From contig CAZRDX010000022.1 of assembly GCA_964599235.1 (NCBI GenBank), positions 1-64,000 on the forward strand: a DNA stretch of 64,000 nt, written 5' to 3'. Each line of letters opens with the position of its first letter. Position 1 is the stretch's first letter. Below are positions 20,501 through 28,985 of this stretch, piece after piece. The stretch is from DRPN01 sp964599235 (GTDB lineage: Bacteria > Bacteroidota > Bacteroidia > Bacteroidales > VadinHA17). The position numbers were made by a program, and so were the translations under genes. The notes below the pieces were generated by a model. That model worked only from the letters and a program-made list of their open reading frames with translations. It was not told the origin of the DNA and made no database searches.

Positions 20501-21386
20501 GTAAAAGGATGGTACCGGGGTTGGCGTCAAGGATGAGATCGATGTGTTCTTTCTCGAGGACGGTCTCCCTTTCGAGCACCACCTCGTTACGTTCGATGGA
20601 GACCACCTCACCGGTATCTTCGTCGACGAAGTCTTCCACCCACGATTTCAGCACACGGGCGGCAAGCTTACGGCCCAGGGCTCTTTTGAGGCTGGCCTTC
20701 GACACCTTGATCTCTTCGGAGAGACCGAAGATGTCGAGGATGTCCTTGTCGCTCTCGAAACCGAAGGTACGGAGCAGCGTGGTCACCGGCAGTTTTTTCT
20801 TACGGTCGATGTACGCGTACATCACGTTGTTGATGTCGGTGGCGAATTCGATCCACGATCCTTTGAAGGGGATGACACGTGCCGAATAGAGCTTGGTGCC
20901 GTTGGCGTGGAGGCTCTGGCCGAAGAAGACACCCGGCGAACGGTGCAGCTGCGACACCACCACCCGTTCGGCACCGTTGATGATGAAGGTACCGCGCTCG
21001 GTCATGTAAGGCACGGTGCCCAGGTAGACATCCTGCTCGACCGTCTCGAAATCGACATGCTCGGGGTCGTTGCAGGAAAGCTTCAGCCGGGCTTTCAGCG
21101 GCACACTGTAGGTGAGGCCGCGCTCCAGACACTCCTCGATGGTATAGCGCGGCGGATCAATGGTATAATCGATGAACTCAAGTTTGAAGTTGTTCCGCGT
21201 ATCCGTGATGGGGAAGTTCTCTGTGAACACCTGATAGAGCTTCTCCTTCTTCCGCTCCTCGGCCGTCGACTCGATACGGAAGAACTCCCGGAACGACTTC
21301 AACTGGATCTCCAGAAAATCGGGATAATCCAGCTGGTCTTTGATGGTGGAGAAAGAGATACGTTTCTGTGGGGTTGTTGCCGGCAT
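17574..21386 (-). CDS. rpoB: DNA-directed RNA polymerase, beta subunit
   Basis: 1270 residues from the ATG at 21386 ([18 protein letters not shown]); the earlier in-frame start lies in the hairpin spacer. The rifampicin-binding region reads [16 protein letters not shown] and [19 protein letters not shown] with the residues usually found in sensitive enzymes. C-terminal motifs include [36 protein letters not shown] and DDVQGR. It is the large catalytic subunit of RNA polymerase and lies between rplL and rpoC in the usual order. A stable hairpin (21444-21472) sits in the rplL-rpoB spacer. Confidence 0.99.
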   Translation of the reverse strand: [1270 protein letters not shown]

Positions 21387-21443
21387 CGCAAAATGGGTTA
21401 TTTTGTAATAAAGAAGTTGAACAAGACACAATAGCAAAGAGGC

Positions 21444-21472
21444 TTAGGATCCCCCTCACGGGAGGATCCTAA
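21444..21472 (-). promoter_or_regulatory. rplL-rpoB intergenic hairpin, possible attenuator or processing site
   Basis: TTAGGATCC at 21444-21452 pairs perfectly with GGATCCTAA at 21464-21472, and three C/G pairs extend the stem inside. It lies in the 113-bp spacer after rplL, about 58 bp before the rpoB ATG. No T-run follows on the minus strand, so it is not a full terminator. In E. coli this spacer holds a partial terminator and an RNase III site that lower rpoBC relative to ribosomal protein output; a similar role here is inference. Confidence 0.5.
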
Positions 21473-21499
21473 ACCCCAGACAAGAAGAATTGACCTTCC

Positions 21500-21877
21500 T
21501 TATTTGATCTCAACTTCTGCTCCGGCTTCTTCCAACTGAGTTTTGATAGCTTCTGCTTCTTCTTTGGAAACGCCTTCCTTCACGGGGGCGGGAGCAGAGT
21601 CGACGACTCCTTTGGCCTCTTTGAGGCCGAGGCCGGTAAGTTCCTTCACCAGCTTGACCACCTGCAGCTTGGCGCCGCCGGGTGCCTTGAGGATCACGTC
21701 GAAGCTGGTCTTCTCTTCAGCGGCAGCCCCTTCGCCACCGGCAGCAGGACCGGCAACGGCCACGGCTGCAGCAGCGGGTTCGATATTGTATTCCTCCTTG
21801 AGGATGTCTGCCAACTCATTGACTTCCTTAACGGTCAGGTTCACTAATTCTTCTGCGAGCTTTTTCAGATCTGCCAT
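21500..21877 (-). CDS. rplL: 50S ribosomal protein L7/L12
   Basis: 125 residues. The N-terminal dimerisation helix (ADLKKLAEELVNLTVKEVNELADIL), an Ala/Gly-rich hinge (AAAAVAVAGPAAGG) and the C-terminal domain (KTSFDVILKAPGGAKLQVVK, GLGLKEAKGVVDSAPAPV) are all typical. It forms the ribosomal stalk that recruits translational GTPases. It follows rplJ by 46 bp. Confidence 0.99.
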   Translation of the reverse strand: MADLKKLAEELVNLTVKEVNELADILKEEYNIEPAAAAVAVAGPAAGGEGAAAEEKTSFDVILKAPGGAKLQVVKLVKELTGLGLKEAKGVVDSAPAPVKEGVSKEEAEAIKTQLEEAGAEVEIK

Positions 21878-21923
21878 GGTTTTGAAATTTTAATCGTTAA
21901 TCAAATTTTTTGTTTTTCTGTTC

Positions 21924-22445
21924 TTAATTTTCCTTTTCTGCCAAAGTTTTCAGCACCCCGGTCAGGATGTTGTTGCCCGACTGCAGTGCGGACATGACGT
22001 TGCGCATGGGCGACTGCAGCAGGGTGATGATGTCGCCGATCAGCTCTTCTTTCGACTTGAGCGAGGCGAGCATCTCGAGCTGTTCGTCGCCGATGTACAC
22101 CGACTCCTCCACATAGGCGGCCTTCAGCACAGGCTTCTCGTGCTCCTTGCGGAACTCCTTGATCAGCTTGGCAGGAAGGTTCGCCACATCGGTCAGCATG
22201 ATGGAGGTGGGGTTCTTCAGCACCTCATAGAGGCCTGAATAGTCCTTCTCCGCCTTCTCGAGGGCTTTCTTCAGCAGGGTGTTTTTCACCACGATCAGTT
22301 TGATCCCCTTCTCGAAGCATTTCCTCCTGAGGGCACTGGTATCAGCGGCATTCATGGTTGAGATGTCGGTGAGATAGATGTGGCCTCGGGAGTTGATCTG
22401 CTCGGTCAGAGAGTCAATGATCGCATTCTTTTCTTCCCTTGTCAT
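21924..22445 (-). CDS. rplJ: 50S ribosomal protein L10
   Basis: 173 residues, starting MTREEKNAIIDSLTEQINSR. The globular N-terminal domain (IYLTDISTMNAADTSALRRK, IKLIVVKNTLLKKALEKA) and the C-terminal helix that binds L7/L12 dimers (GNNILTGVLKTLAEKEN) are recognisable. In other bacteria L10 or the L10-L12 complex represses its own mRNA. The spacer to rplA is only 21 bp, so a long leader is not available directly upstream. Confidence 0.98.
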   Translation of the reverse strand: MTREEKNAIIDSLTEQINSRGHIYLTDISTMNAADTSALRRKCFEKGIKLIVVKNTLLKKALEKAEKDYSGLYEVLKNPTSIMLTDVANLPAKLIKEFRKEHEKPVLKAAYVEESVYIGDEQLEMLASLKSKEELIGDIITLLQSPMRNVMSALQSGNNILTGVLKTLAEKEN

Positions 22446-22466
22446 AGTTCAATACGGGTTATGCGT

Positions 22467-23159
22467 TTAGTCAATCGCTTTGGTATCCACCTTGATGCCG
22501 GGGCTCATGGTGCTCGACAAGTAGATACTCTTGATGTAGGTACCTTTGGCTGCGGCGGGTTTGAGCTTGTTGATCGTCGAGATGAACTCCTGGGCGTTCT
22601 CCACGATCTGTTCGGGCTCAAAAGAGACTTTCCCGATGGAGGCGTGGATGATGCCGTACTTGTCCACCTTGAAATCGATCTTTCCCTGTTTCACTTCCTT
22701 GACGGCTTTTCCCACGTCCATGGTGACCGTTCCGCTTTTGGGGTTGGGCATCAGCCCGCGCGGCCCGAGGATCCTACCCAGCTGTCCCACCTTGCCCATC
22801 ACGGAGGGCATGGTGATGATCACATCCACATCGGTCCAGCCCCCCTTGATCTTCTCGATGTATTCATCGAGGCCGACATAGTCGGCGCCGGCGGCCTTGG
22901 CTTCCTCCTCCTTGTCGGGCGTGCAGAGCACCAACACACGGACCTGCTTGCCCGTACCGTGGGGGAGGGTCACCACCCCGCGCACCATCTGGTTCGACTT
23001 GCGGGGGTCGACACCCAGGCGCACGTCGATGTCCACCGAAGCGTCGAAGTTGGTGTAGGTGATATCCTTCACCAGCCGCGCAGCCTCGGAGAGCCGGTAA
23101 GGTTTCCCAGGTTCGAACTTGGCAAGAGCTTCTTTCCTCTTTTTTGTCAGTTTAGCCAT
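22467..23159 (-). CDS. rplA: 50S ribosomal protein L1
   Basis: 230 residues, with the L1 signatures PYRLSEAARLVKDITYTNFD, VRLGVDPRKSNQMVRGVVTL, LGPRGLMPNPKSGTVT and the C-terminal KGTYIKSIYLSSTMSPGIKVD. It binds the mobile stalk of 23S rRNA and in many bacteria represses the rplK-rplA mRNA. It lies 14 bp after rplK. Confidence 0.99.
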   Translation of the reverse strand: MAKLTKKRKEALAKFEPGKPYRLSEAARLVKDITYTNFDASVDIDVRLGVDPRKSNQMVRGVVTLPHGTGKQVRVLVLCTPDKEEEAKAAGADYVGLDEYIEKIKGGWTDVDVIITMPSVMGKVGQLGRILGPRGLMPNPKSGTVTMDVGKAVKEVKQGKIDFKVDKYGIIHASIGKVSFEPEQIVENAQEFISTINKLKPAAAKGTYIKSIYLSSTMSPGIKVDTKAID

Positions 23160-23173
23160 TTTTCACGCTTTCT

Positions 23174-23620
23174 TTATTGGTTGTTTCCCGGGAACTCACC
23201 CTGGATGGTAATTCCCATGCTCCTGGCGGTGCCGGCCACCATTTTCATGGCCGACTCGATCGTGAAGCAGTTCAGGTCGGGCATCTTACTCTCGGCGATG
23301 GCCCGCACCTGGTCCCAGGTGATGGTCGCCACCTTGTTCCGGTTCGGTTCCGGAGAGCCCGACTTGATCTTGGCGGCCTCTTTCAGCTGGACGGCCACCG
23401 GCGGTGTCTTCGTGACGAAGTCGAACGACTTGTCCGTGTACACCGTGATGACCACCGGGATCAGCTTCCCTGCCATCTCCTGGGTCCGCGCGTTGAACTG
23501 CTTGCAAAAGTCCATGATGTTCACGCCCTTTGCACCCAACGCAGGACCTACCGGAGGCGACGGGTTGGCCGCACCGCCACGGATCTGCAACTTGATGATT
23601 CCTGCGACTTCTTTTGCCAT
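23174..23620 (-). CDS. rplK: 50S ribosomal protein L11
   Basis: 148 residues, starting MAKEVAGIIKLQIRGGAANP. The N-terminal PSPPVGPALGAKGVNIMDFC motif and C-terminal rRNA-binding domain (KVATITWDQVRAIAESKMPDL) with the closing SMGITIQG are diagnostic. L11 helps form the GTPase-associated centre. It lies about 100 bp after nusG and is coupled to rplA. Confidence 0.99.
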   Translation of the reverse strand: MAKEVAGIIKLQIRGGAANPSPPVGPALGAKGVNIMDFCKQFNARTQEMAGKLIPVVITVYTDKSFDFVTKTPPVAVQLKEAAKIKSGSPEPNRNKVATITWDQVRAIAESKMPDLNCFTIESAMKMVAGTARSMGITIQGEFPGNNQ

Positions 23621-23718
23621 AATTCAGGATTTCTACATTGTGGTTATCAATGATCAGCCGTCGAACCGCTCAGGAAGCATTATGATTATTGCGATCCCGC
23701 TGATGTCTTATGTCCGTT

Positions 23719-24273
23719 CTATTCTTTCTCTACCTGCATGAAGCTGAGCTCCAGAGGGGTTTTCCTCCCGAAGATCTTCACCATCACCTTGAGCTTTTTC
23801 TTCTCTTCATTGACCTCTTCGATGACGCCGGTGAAGCTGTTGAAGGGGCCGTCGATCACCTTGACCGTCTCACCGACGAAGAAGGGCACGTTGATCTCCT
23901 CGTCGCTGGTGGCCAGTTCGTCCACCTTGCCCAGGATGCGGTTGACCTCCGACTCCCGCAGGGGCTGCGGCTTGGCGTTCTTACCGTACTCCTCACCCAG
24001 AAAACCCAATACATTGGGCACGCTTTTGAGGATGTGCGGTATCTCTCCCACCAACGCCGCCTCCACGAGGATATACCCCGGGAAGAAGTTACGCTCCTTG
24101 CTCACCTTCTTCCCGTTACGGATCTGATAGACCTTCTCTGTAGGGATCAGGACCTGGGAAATGTAATCATGGAGGTTTCTCTGGTTGATCTCAGCCTCGA
24201 TATACTCCTTGACCTTTTTCTCTTTCCCGCTGATCGCCCGCAGCACATACCATTTCTTCTCCTGCTCAGCCAT
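23719..24273 (-). CDS. nusG: Transcription termination/antitermination factor NusG
   Basis: 184 residues. The N-terminal NGN domain (KKWYVLRAISGKEKKVKEYI, ERNFFPGYILVEA) binds RNA polymerase, and the C-terminal KOW domain (FFVGETVKVIDGPFNSFTGV) contacts NusE or Rho. NusG raises elongation and couples transcription with translation. The gene starts 24 bp after secE, in the classical secE-nusG-rplK order. A RfaH-like paralogue is excluded by this context. Confidence 0.98.
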   Translation of the reverse strand: MAEQEKKWYVLRAISGKEKKVKEYIEAEINQRNLHDYISQVLIPTEKVYQIRNGKKVSKERNFFPGYILVEAALVGEIPHILKSVPNVLGFLGEEYGKNAKPQPLRESEVNRILGKVDELATSDEEINVPFFVGETVKVIDGPFNSFTGVIEEVNEEKKKLKVMVKIFGRKTPLELSFMQVEKE

Positions 24274-24297
24274 AATATCCTTGGTTCATTGCGGCTT

Positions 24298-24492
24298 TTA
24301 ATAAAAGAGCCCGTACAGGAAGTTCATCAACCTTTCGAAGACCAGGTCCATCAGGGCCACGACGAGGGCGATGAGCACACCTGCGACCATCACGACCACG
24401 GCGCTGTTCTGCAGCTCGCTCCAGGTGGGCCAGGTCACTTTGTGCACCAGCTCGTTGTAAGATTCGACGATATACGATTTCAGGCTCATCAC
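24298..24492 (-). CDS. secE: Preprotein translocase subunit SecE
   Basis: 64 residues, typical of the short single-span SecE. The conserved amphipathic helix and hinge (YNELVHKVTWPTWSELQNSA) is followed by one transmembrane segment (VVVMVAGVLIALVVALMDLVF). It stabilises SecY in the inner membrane. It sits between tRNA-Trp and nusG as in many bacteria. Confidence 0.97.
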   Translation of the reverse strand: MMSLKSYIVESYNELVHKVTWPTWSELQNSAVVVMVAGVLIALVVALMDLVFERLMNFLYGLFY

Positions 24493-24572
24493 GTTTCACT
24501 TTTTCAGGCGCTCACTTGTAAAGGCGGCCCCCCTGCTCGGGGGGCCTGTGCCTGAAGGTTCTTGCATGTTTG

Positions 24573-24645
24573 CACGGGAGGAGCGACTCGAACGCCCGAC
24601 ACCTGGTTTTGGAGACCAGTGCTCTACCAACTGAGCTACACCCGT
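24573..24645 (-). tRNA. tRNA-Trp (CCA anticodon)
   Basis: 73 nt, running from ACGGGTGTAGCTCAG to a TTCGAGT T-loop. The anticodon arm is CTGGT-CTCCAAA-ACCAG, giving anticodon CCA. D, anticodon and T stems pair normally. The acceptor stem ACGGGTG / CTCCCGT has a T6:T67 mismatch. The 3' CCA is not encoded. It lies between tuf and secE. Confidence 0.93.
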
Positions 24646-24698
24646 GTCCATTCAAGGAAGGGAAAAGGGCAGAACCCTTTTTCCCCCGTATCTTTCGA

Positions 24699-25886
<1,188 letters not shown>

Positions 25887-25933
25887 AATCTTAATAAATT
25901 AAATGTTTCAAAATTGTGATCCTTCTTGCCTTG

Positions 25934-26006
<73 letters not shown>

Positions 26007-26014
26007 TTACCATG

Positions 26015-26087
26015 AGCGGGAGACGGAACTCGAATCCGCGACCCTCAGCTTGGAAGGCTGATGCTCTACCAACTGAGCTACTCCCGC
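26015..26087 (-). tRNA. tRNA-Gly (TCC anticodon)
   Basis: 73 nt. Acceptor GCGGGAG pairs with CTCCCGC. The anticodon arm is TCAGC-CTTCCAA-GCTGA, giving anticodon TCC. The T-loop TTCGAGT is normal. Third tRNA of the four-tRNA cluster. Confidence 0.95.
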
Positions 26088-26127
26088 AGAACCTGCCTTG
26101 TATTGTAAAAGAACCTGGCCTTTCTCT

Positions 26128-26213
26128 TGGTGGGGAGAGCAGGATTCGAACCTACGAAGGCATACGCCAGCAGATTTACAGTCTGCCCCAGTTGACCGCT
26201 TTGGTATCTCCCC
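26128..26213 (-). tRNA. tRNA-Tyr (GTA anticodon)
   Basis: 86 nt including an encoded 3' CCA. It has a long variable arm, as expected for bacterial tRNA-Tyr. The anticodon arm is GCAGA-CTGTAAA-TCTGC, giving anticodon GTA. It is the only tRNA in this cluster with a genome-encoded CCA. Confidence 0.95.
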
Positions 26214-26234
26214 ATGTTACCTTTCCCTTTCGGG

Positions 26235-26308
26235 AGCCGATGGAGGGATTCGAACCCACGACCTGCTGATTACAAATCAGCTGCTCTGACCAGCTGAGCT
26301 ACATCGGC
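26235..26308 (-). tRNA. tRNA-Thr (TGT anticodon)
   Basis: 74 nt. Acceptor GCCGATG pairs with CATCGGC. The anticodon arm is GCTGA-TTTGTAA-TCAGC, giving anticodon TGT. It is the first tRNA of the cluster, 45 bp after the -7 box at 26353-26360. Confidence 0.95.
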
Positions 26309-26352
26309 CTTCAAAGAACCCTACCCTCGGGATACTCCCGAAAATCGGATTG

Positions 26353-26384
26353 CAAATGTAGAAAATTTATCTGGATATAACAAA
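26353..26384 (-). promoter_or_regulatory. -33/-7 promoter of the tRNA-tuf-secE-nusG-rpl-rpo unit
   Basis: On the minus strand TTTG (26384-26381), a 20-bp spacer and TACATTTG (26360-26353) match the Bacteroidota consensus in both boxes and spacing. Predicted transcription start is near 26346, about 38 nt before tRNA-Thr. It lies in the 103-bp AT-rich spacer between hpf and the tRNAs, which contains nothing else I can identify. Confidence 0.7.
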
Positions 26385-26411
26385 AATAATACCACTATTT
26401 TTTTCGACCCT

Positions 26412-26711
26412 TTACGCTTTCCTGGTCTTCTCCTTCTGTTTGGTTATCTGTTTCTTGAGGGCATCGACCGCCTGATCGGTGGCTTCTTCGAAGGTTTTGC
26501 ACTGTTTCTTGGCAAAGAGCGAGGTCCCGGGAAGCTCCAGTTTGATCTCGGTGATCTTGTTCTCCTGCACATCCGACTTATCGAGCCGCAGGAACACCTC
26601 AGCACCCATCAGAGAGTCGTTCATGTGAGCCAGTTTCGACACTTTGTTCTCGATAAAATCAAGAAGTTTCTGGTCGGCATCGAATTTCAGCGAATGGATC
26701 TGGATCTTCAT
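26412..26711 (-). CDS. hpf: Ribosome hibernation-promoting factor, short form
   Basis: 99 residues (MKIQIHSLKFDADQKLLDFI). The beta-alpha-beta fold of the HPF/RaiA family is indicated by FIENKVSKLAHMNDSLMGAEVFL and the basic C-terminal helix (CKTFEEATDQAVDALKKQITKQKEK). It lacks the long C-terminal dimerisation domain, so it is of the short HPF/YfiA type that binds the 30S A/P sites in stationary phase. It lies 20 bp behind xerC. Confidence 0.92.
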   Translation of the reverse strand: MKIQIHSLKFDADQKLLDFIENKVSKLAHMNDSLMGAEVFLRLDKSDVQENKITEIKLELPGTSLFAKKQCKTFEEATDQAVDALKKQITKQKEKTRKA

Positions 26712-26731
26712 AATGTCTCCTCCTTTTGTTT

Positions 26732-27613
26732 TTATGCTCGCGGGTGAGCCTGTTTATATATCTCTTTGAGTTTCTCGAAGGTAGTATGGGTATAGATCTG
26801 TGTGGCGGACAGGTTGGCATGGCCCAGGATCTCCTTGATGGCGTTGAGGTCGGCACCGTGGTCCAGCAGGTGGGTGGCGAAAGTATGACGCAGCACATGG
26901 GGGCTGCGGTGTTCCAGCGAAGTGACCAGTCCGAGATACTTGCGCACCACCCGGTAGACGAACGAAGGATAGAGCTGATGTCCCCGGTCGGTGACCAGCA
27001 GCCAGGGCGTTCCCGGGAAAAGTTCCCTTTTTTCATGGAGATAGGCCTCGATCACCCGCTGCAAGGCGGGGGTCAGAGGCACCTGGCGTTGTTTGTTGCG
27101 TTTGCCCGTCACACGCATCATCCCCTCTTCCAGGCGGACATCCTCCTCACGCAGACCGATCAGCTCGGCCCGGCGTATCCCTGTCCCGTACAGAATTTCA
27201 ATGATCGTCCTGTTGCGCAGCCCGGGGAATCCTTCGCCCAGGTCGTATTCGTCGAGCAGTCTGTTGATCTCTTCTTCCCTCACAAAAGCAGGCAACGGCT
27301 TGCCGGCACGGGGTCCCTGCACCATGGCCACCGGGTTGCCGGCATAACCCTGACGCTGCAGGTAACGGTAAAACGATTTGAGCGAAGAAAGCTTGCGGTT
27401 GACGCTGCGGGGTGCCATCCCCTCCTCCATCAGGAGCATCAGCCACTCCCGTACCTGACGGTCGGTCACCTGCTCCCAGGGAGGCTCCCGCTCCTCCTCC
27501 CCGGACACGAACGCTCCAAACTGCTCCAAATCACGACGATACGCCGCAACCGTATGGTCAGAATAACGCTTCTGGGTCCTTAAATGATCTAGATATTTCT
27601 CGAGGATACGCAT
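26732..27613 (-). CDS. xerC: Tyrosine recombinase XerC/XerD type
   Basis: 293 residues. The N-terminal SAM-like core-binding domain (YLDHLRTQKRYSDHTVAAYR) is followed by the catalytic domain with Arg I in YGTGIRRAELIGL, HxxR in HVLRHTFATHLL, the second His in EILGHANLSATQ and the nucleophile Tyr in IYTHTTFEKL. Size matches Xer recombinases that resolve chromosome dimers at dif. No integrase-like accessory genes or attachment sites flank it, and its place between rpsU and hpf is a conserved housekeeping location. XerC against XerD cannot be separated by eye. Confidence 0.92.
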   Translation of the reverse strand: MRILEKYLDHLRTQKRYSDHTVAAYRRDLEQFGAFVSGEEEREPPWEQVTDRQVREWLMLLMEEGMAPRSVNRKLSSLKSFYRYLQRQGYAGNPVAMVQGPRAGKPLPAFVREEEINRLLDEYDLGEGFPGLRNRTIIEILYGTGIRRAELIGLREEDVRLEEGMMRVTGKRNKQRQVPLTPALQRVIEAYLHEKRELFPGTPWLLVTDRGHQLYPSFVYRVVRKYLGLVTSLEHRSPHVLRHTFATHLLDHGADLNAIKEILGHANLSATQIYTHTTFEKLKEIYKQAHPRA

Positions 27614-27636
27614 GGGGCGGGAACGTTAAAGGTGAA

Positions 27637-27658
27637 CAAAAAAGACCGGAACACCGGT
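27637..27658 (-). terminator. Terminator behind rpsU
   Basis: On the minus strand ACCGG (27658-27654), a TGTT loop and CCGGT (27649-27645) are followed by C and a run of T. The stem is short but strong, and lies between the rpsU stop (27692) and the xerC start (27613). It may be partial, allowing read-through into xerC-hpf. Confidence 0.6.
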
Positions 27659-27691
27659 TTGTGGACGTCCCCGCAAAACTACACTTTCTTC

Positions 27692-27883
27692 TCAGGCATC
27701 TTTCTGCTTCAGTTTTTGAATGTACTCGGCCCTCTTCTTTATCTCACGACGACGTACCGACGGCTTGACGTAAGCCTGACGACGACGCAGCTCTCTCATG
27801 ATACCGGTCTTCTCGAACTTCCGCTTGTACTTCTTCAAAGCCCTTTCGATGTTCTCACCTTCTTTTACAGGTATGATGATCAT
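27692..27883 (-). CDS. rpsU: 30S ribosomal protein S21
   Basis: 63 residues from the ATG at 27883 (MIIIPVKEGENIERALKKYK); the longer frame upstream covers the promoter. The pattern KRKFEKTGIMRELRRRQAYVKPSVRRREIKKRA is the basic S21 core. S21 lies near the 16S anti-Shine-Dalgarno; Bacteroidota use few Shine-Dalgarno sequences. Confidence 0.97.
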   Translation of the reverse strand: MIIIPVKEGENIERALKKYKRKFEKTGIMRELRRRQAYVKPSVRRREIKKRAEYIQKLKQKDA

Positions 27884-27909
27884 AGCTTCCTTTGATTTTG
27901 AATGAGCCG

Positions 27910-27941
27910 CAAAGTTAGAAATTGGTTTTTTCTTTACCAAA
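27910..27941 (-). promoter_or_regulatory. -33/-7 promoter of rpsU
   Basis: Minus strand: TTTG (27941-27938), 20-bp spacer, TAACTTTG (27917-27910). Both boxes and spacing match the Bacteroidota consensus. The box ends 27 bp before the rpsU ATG. Confidence 0.65.
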
Positions 27942-28026
27942 TTATTTTCCGCTTGTCTTAAAGATACGAAAAAAGGACGAAAAAAACAACATACCTCCGC
28001 CTGGTCATTTTCCCCTTGCATATGGG

Positions 28027-28938
28027 TCATCTTCGTTTTCCGCAGGAGAGATAAGGGCGGATACGCCGGTAAACGTCGGGGGGCAGTACTTTCTGTTCTT
28101 TCAGTGCTCCCAGACTGTCGACCGGCCCGAAACGGTCGCGAAAAAAGAGGATGGCCCGGGCCTGACGACGATCGAGATAGGGATGCCGGGCCAGGGTCTG
28201 CCAGTCACAACTGTTGATGTCTATCTTTCGCAGGAGCGTGGTGTCGATACGCAGATATCCTTTCAGTCTTTCGTACCTGGCAGAATCAAGTCCATACACC
28301 TCCAGCAATTGCTCCATGCGGGCGTATCCTCCCAGAAGCTCACGGTACCGGACCATACGCCGTGCCAGCCACGAAGGCACTCCCGGCAGACTGTCGAGCG
28401 TGGCACTGTCGGCACTGTTGAGCTCCACCACCGGCGGAGAGGTGTACTGTTTCCCCTTCATGACGGATAAGCGCGTCACTTCCTGCGCACTCTGTCCCCT
28501 GGAACTGTCTCTCTCCTCCGTCACCCTGAGCCAGGGGGCGATGCGCCGGTAGATGGAATCATGCATGCCATAGATCCGCCGCAGATCCTCTTTTTTCCTG
28601 AAACGCCCCCCTGCCTCGCGGTAATGCAGGATGGTGGTGACCAGTCGCGGCGGCACACCCAGCGACTCCCACTCTTCCCGTGTCATGGTGTTGGGATCAC
28701 GCACTTCCGGGGGAACGGCATCACCCCTTCCCTCCGGACGCTTTTGCATGGCGGCATGCACCGGGGTGTCGGTCACGACCTGCAAAGCAGCTGCCAGTGA
28801 GTCAAAGCGACGGGCCTCAGGATCCGGCAACGGCACCACCCGCCTTATATGGTAAAGCCATACCGCCAGTATCACCGTCACGGCCAGGATCACCAACGAA
28901 GCGATCCGTTCTCCCCGGGTGAAACGGAAAAATTCCAT
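28027..28938 (-). CDS. Helix-hairpin-helix (ComEA-like) domain protein
   Basis: 303 residues. A short N-terminal segment precedes one transmembrane helix (IASLVILAVTVILAVWLYHI), so the rest should face the periplasm. Three helix-hairpin-helix units follow: around residues 120-170 (ESLGVPPRLVTTILHYREAG), 200-235 (LNSADSATLDSLPGVPSWLA) and 255-295 (INSCDWQTLARHPYLDRRQA). HhH repeats of ComEA type bind DNA without sequence specificity. A role in DNA uptake is possible, but no other competence gene is seen nearby, and the family is widespread in Bacteroidota without a known function. Confidence 0.8.
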   Translation of the reverse strand: MEFFRFTRGERIASLVILAVTVILAVWLYHIRRVVPLPDPEARRFDSLAAALQVVTDTPVHAAMQKRPEGRGDAVPPEVRDPNTMTREEWESLGVPPRLVTTILHYREAGGRFRKKEDLRRIYGMHDSIYRRIAPWLRVTEERDSSRGQSAQEVTRLSVMKGKQYTSPPVVELNSADSATLDSLPGVPSWLARRMVRYRELLGGYARMEQLLEVYGLDSARYERLKGYLRIDTTLLRKIDINSCDWQTLARHPYLDRRQARAILFFRDRFGPVDSLGALKEQKVLPPDVYRRIRPYLSCGKRR

Positions 28939-28985
28939 TTCCGTCCGGCAAAAAGCATTGATACCTTATTTATATCAACCCCCTC

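Noticed and set aside
26732..27613. Integrase of a mobile element
   Set aside because: The protein has Xer size and lies between rpsU and hpf, with no excision genes, attachment-site duplication or cargo, although tRNA genes are nearby.
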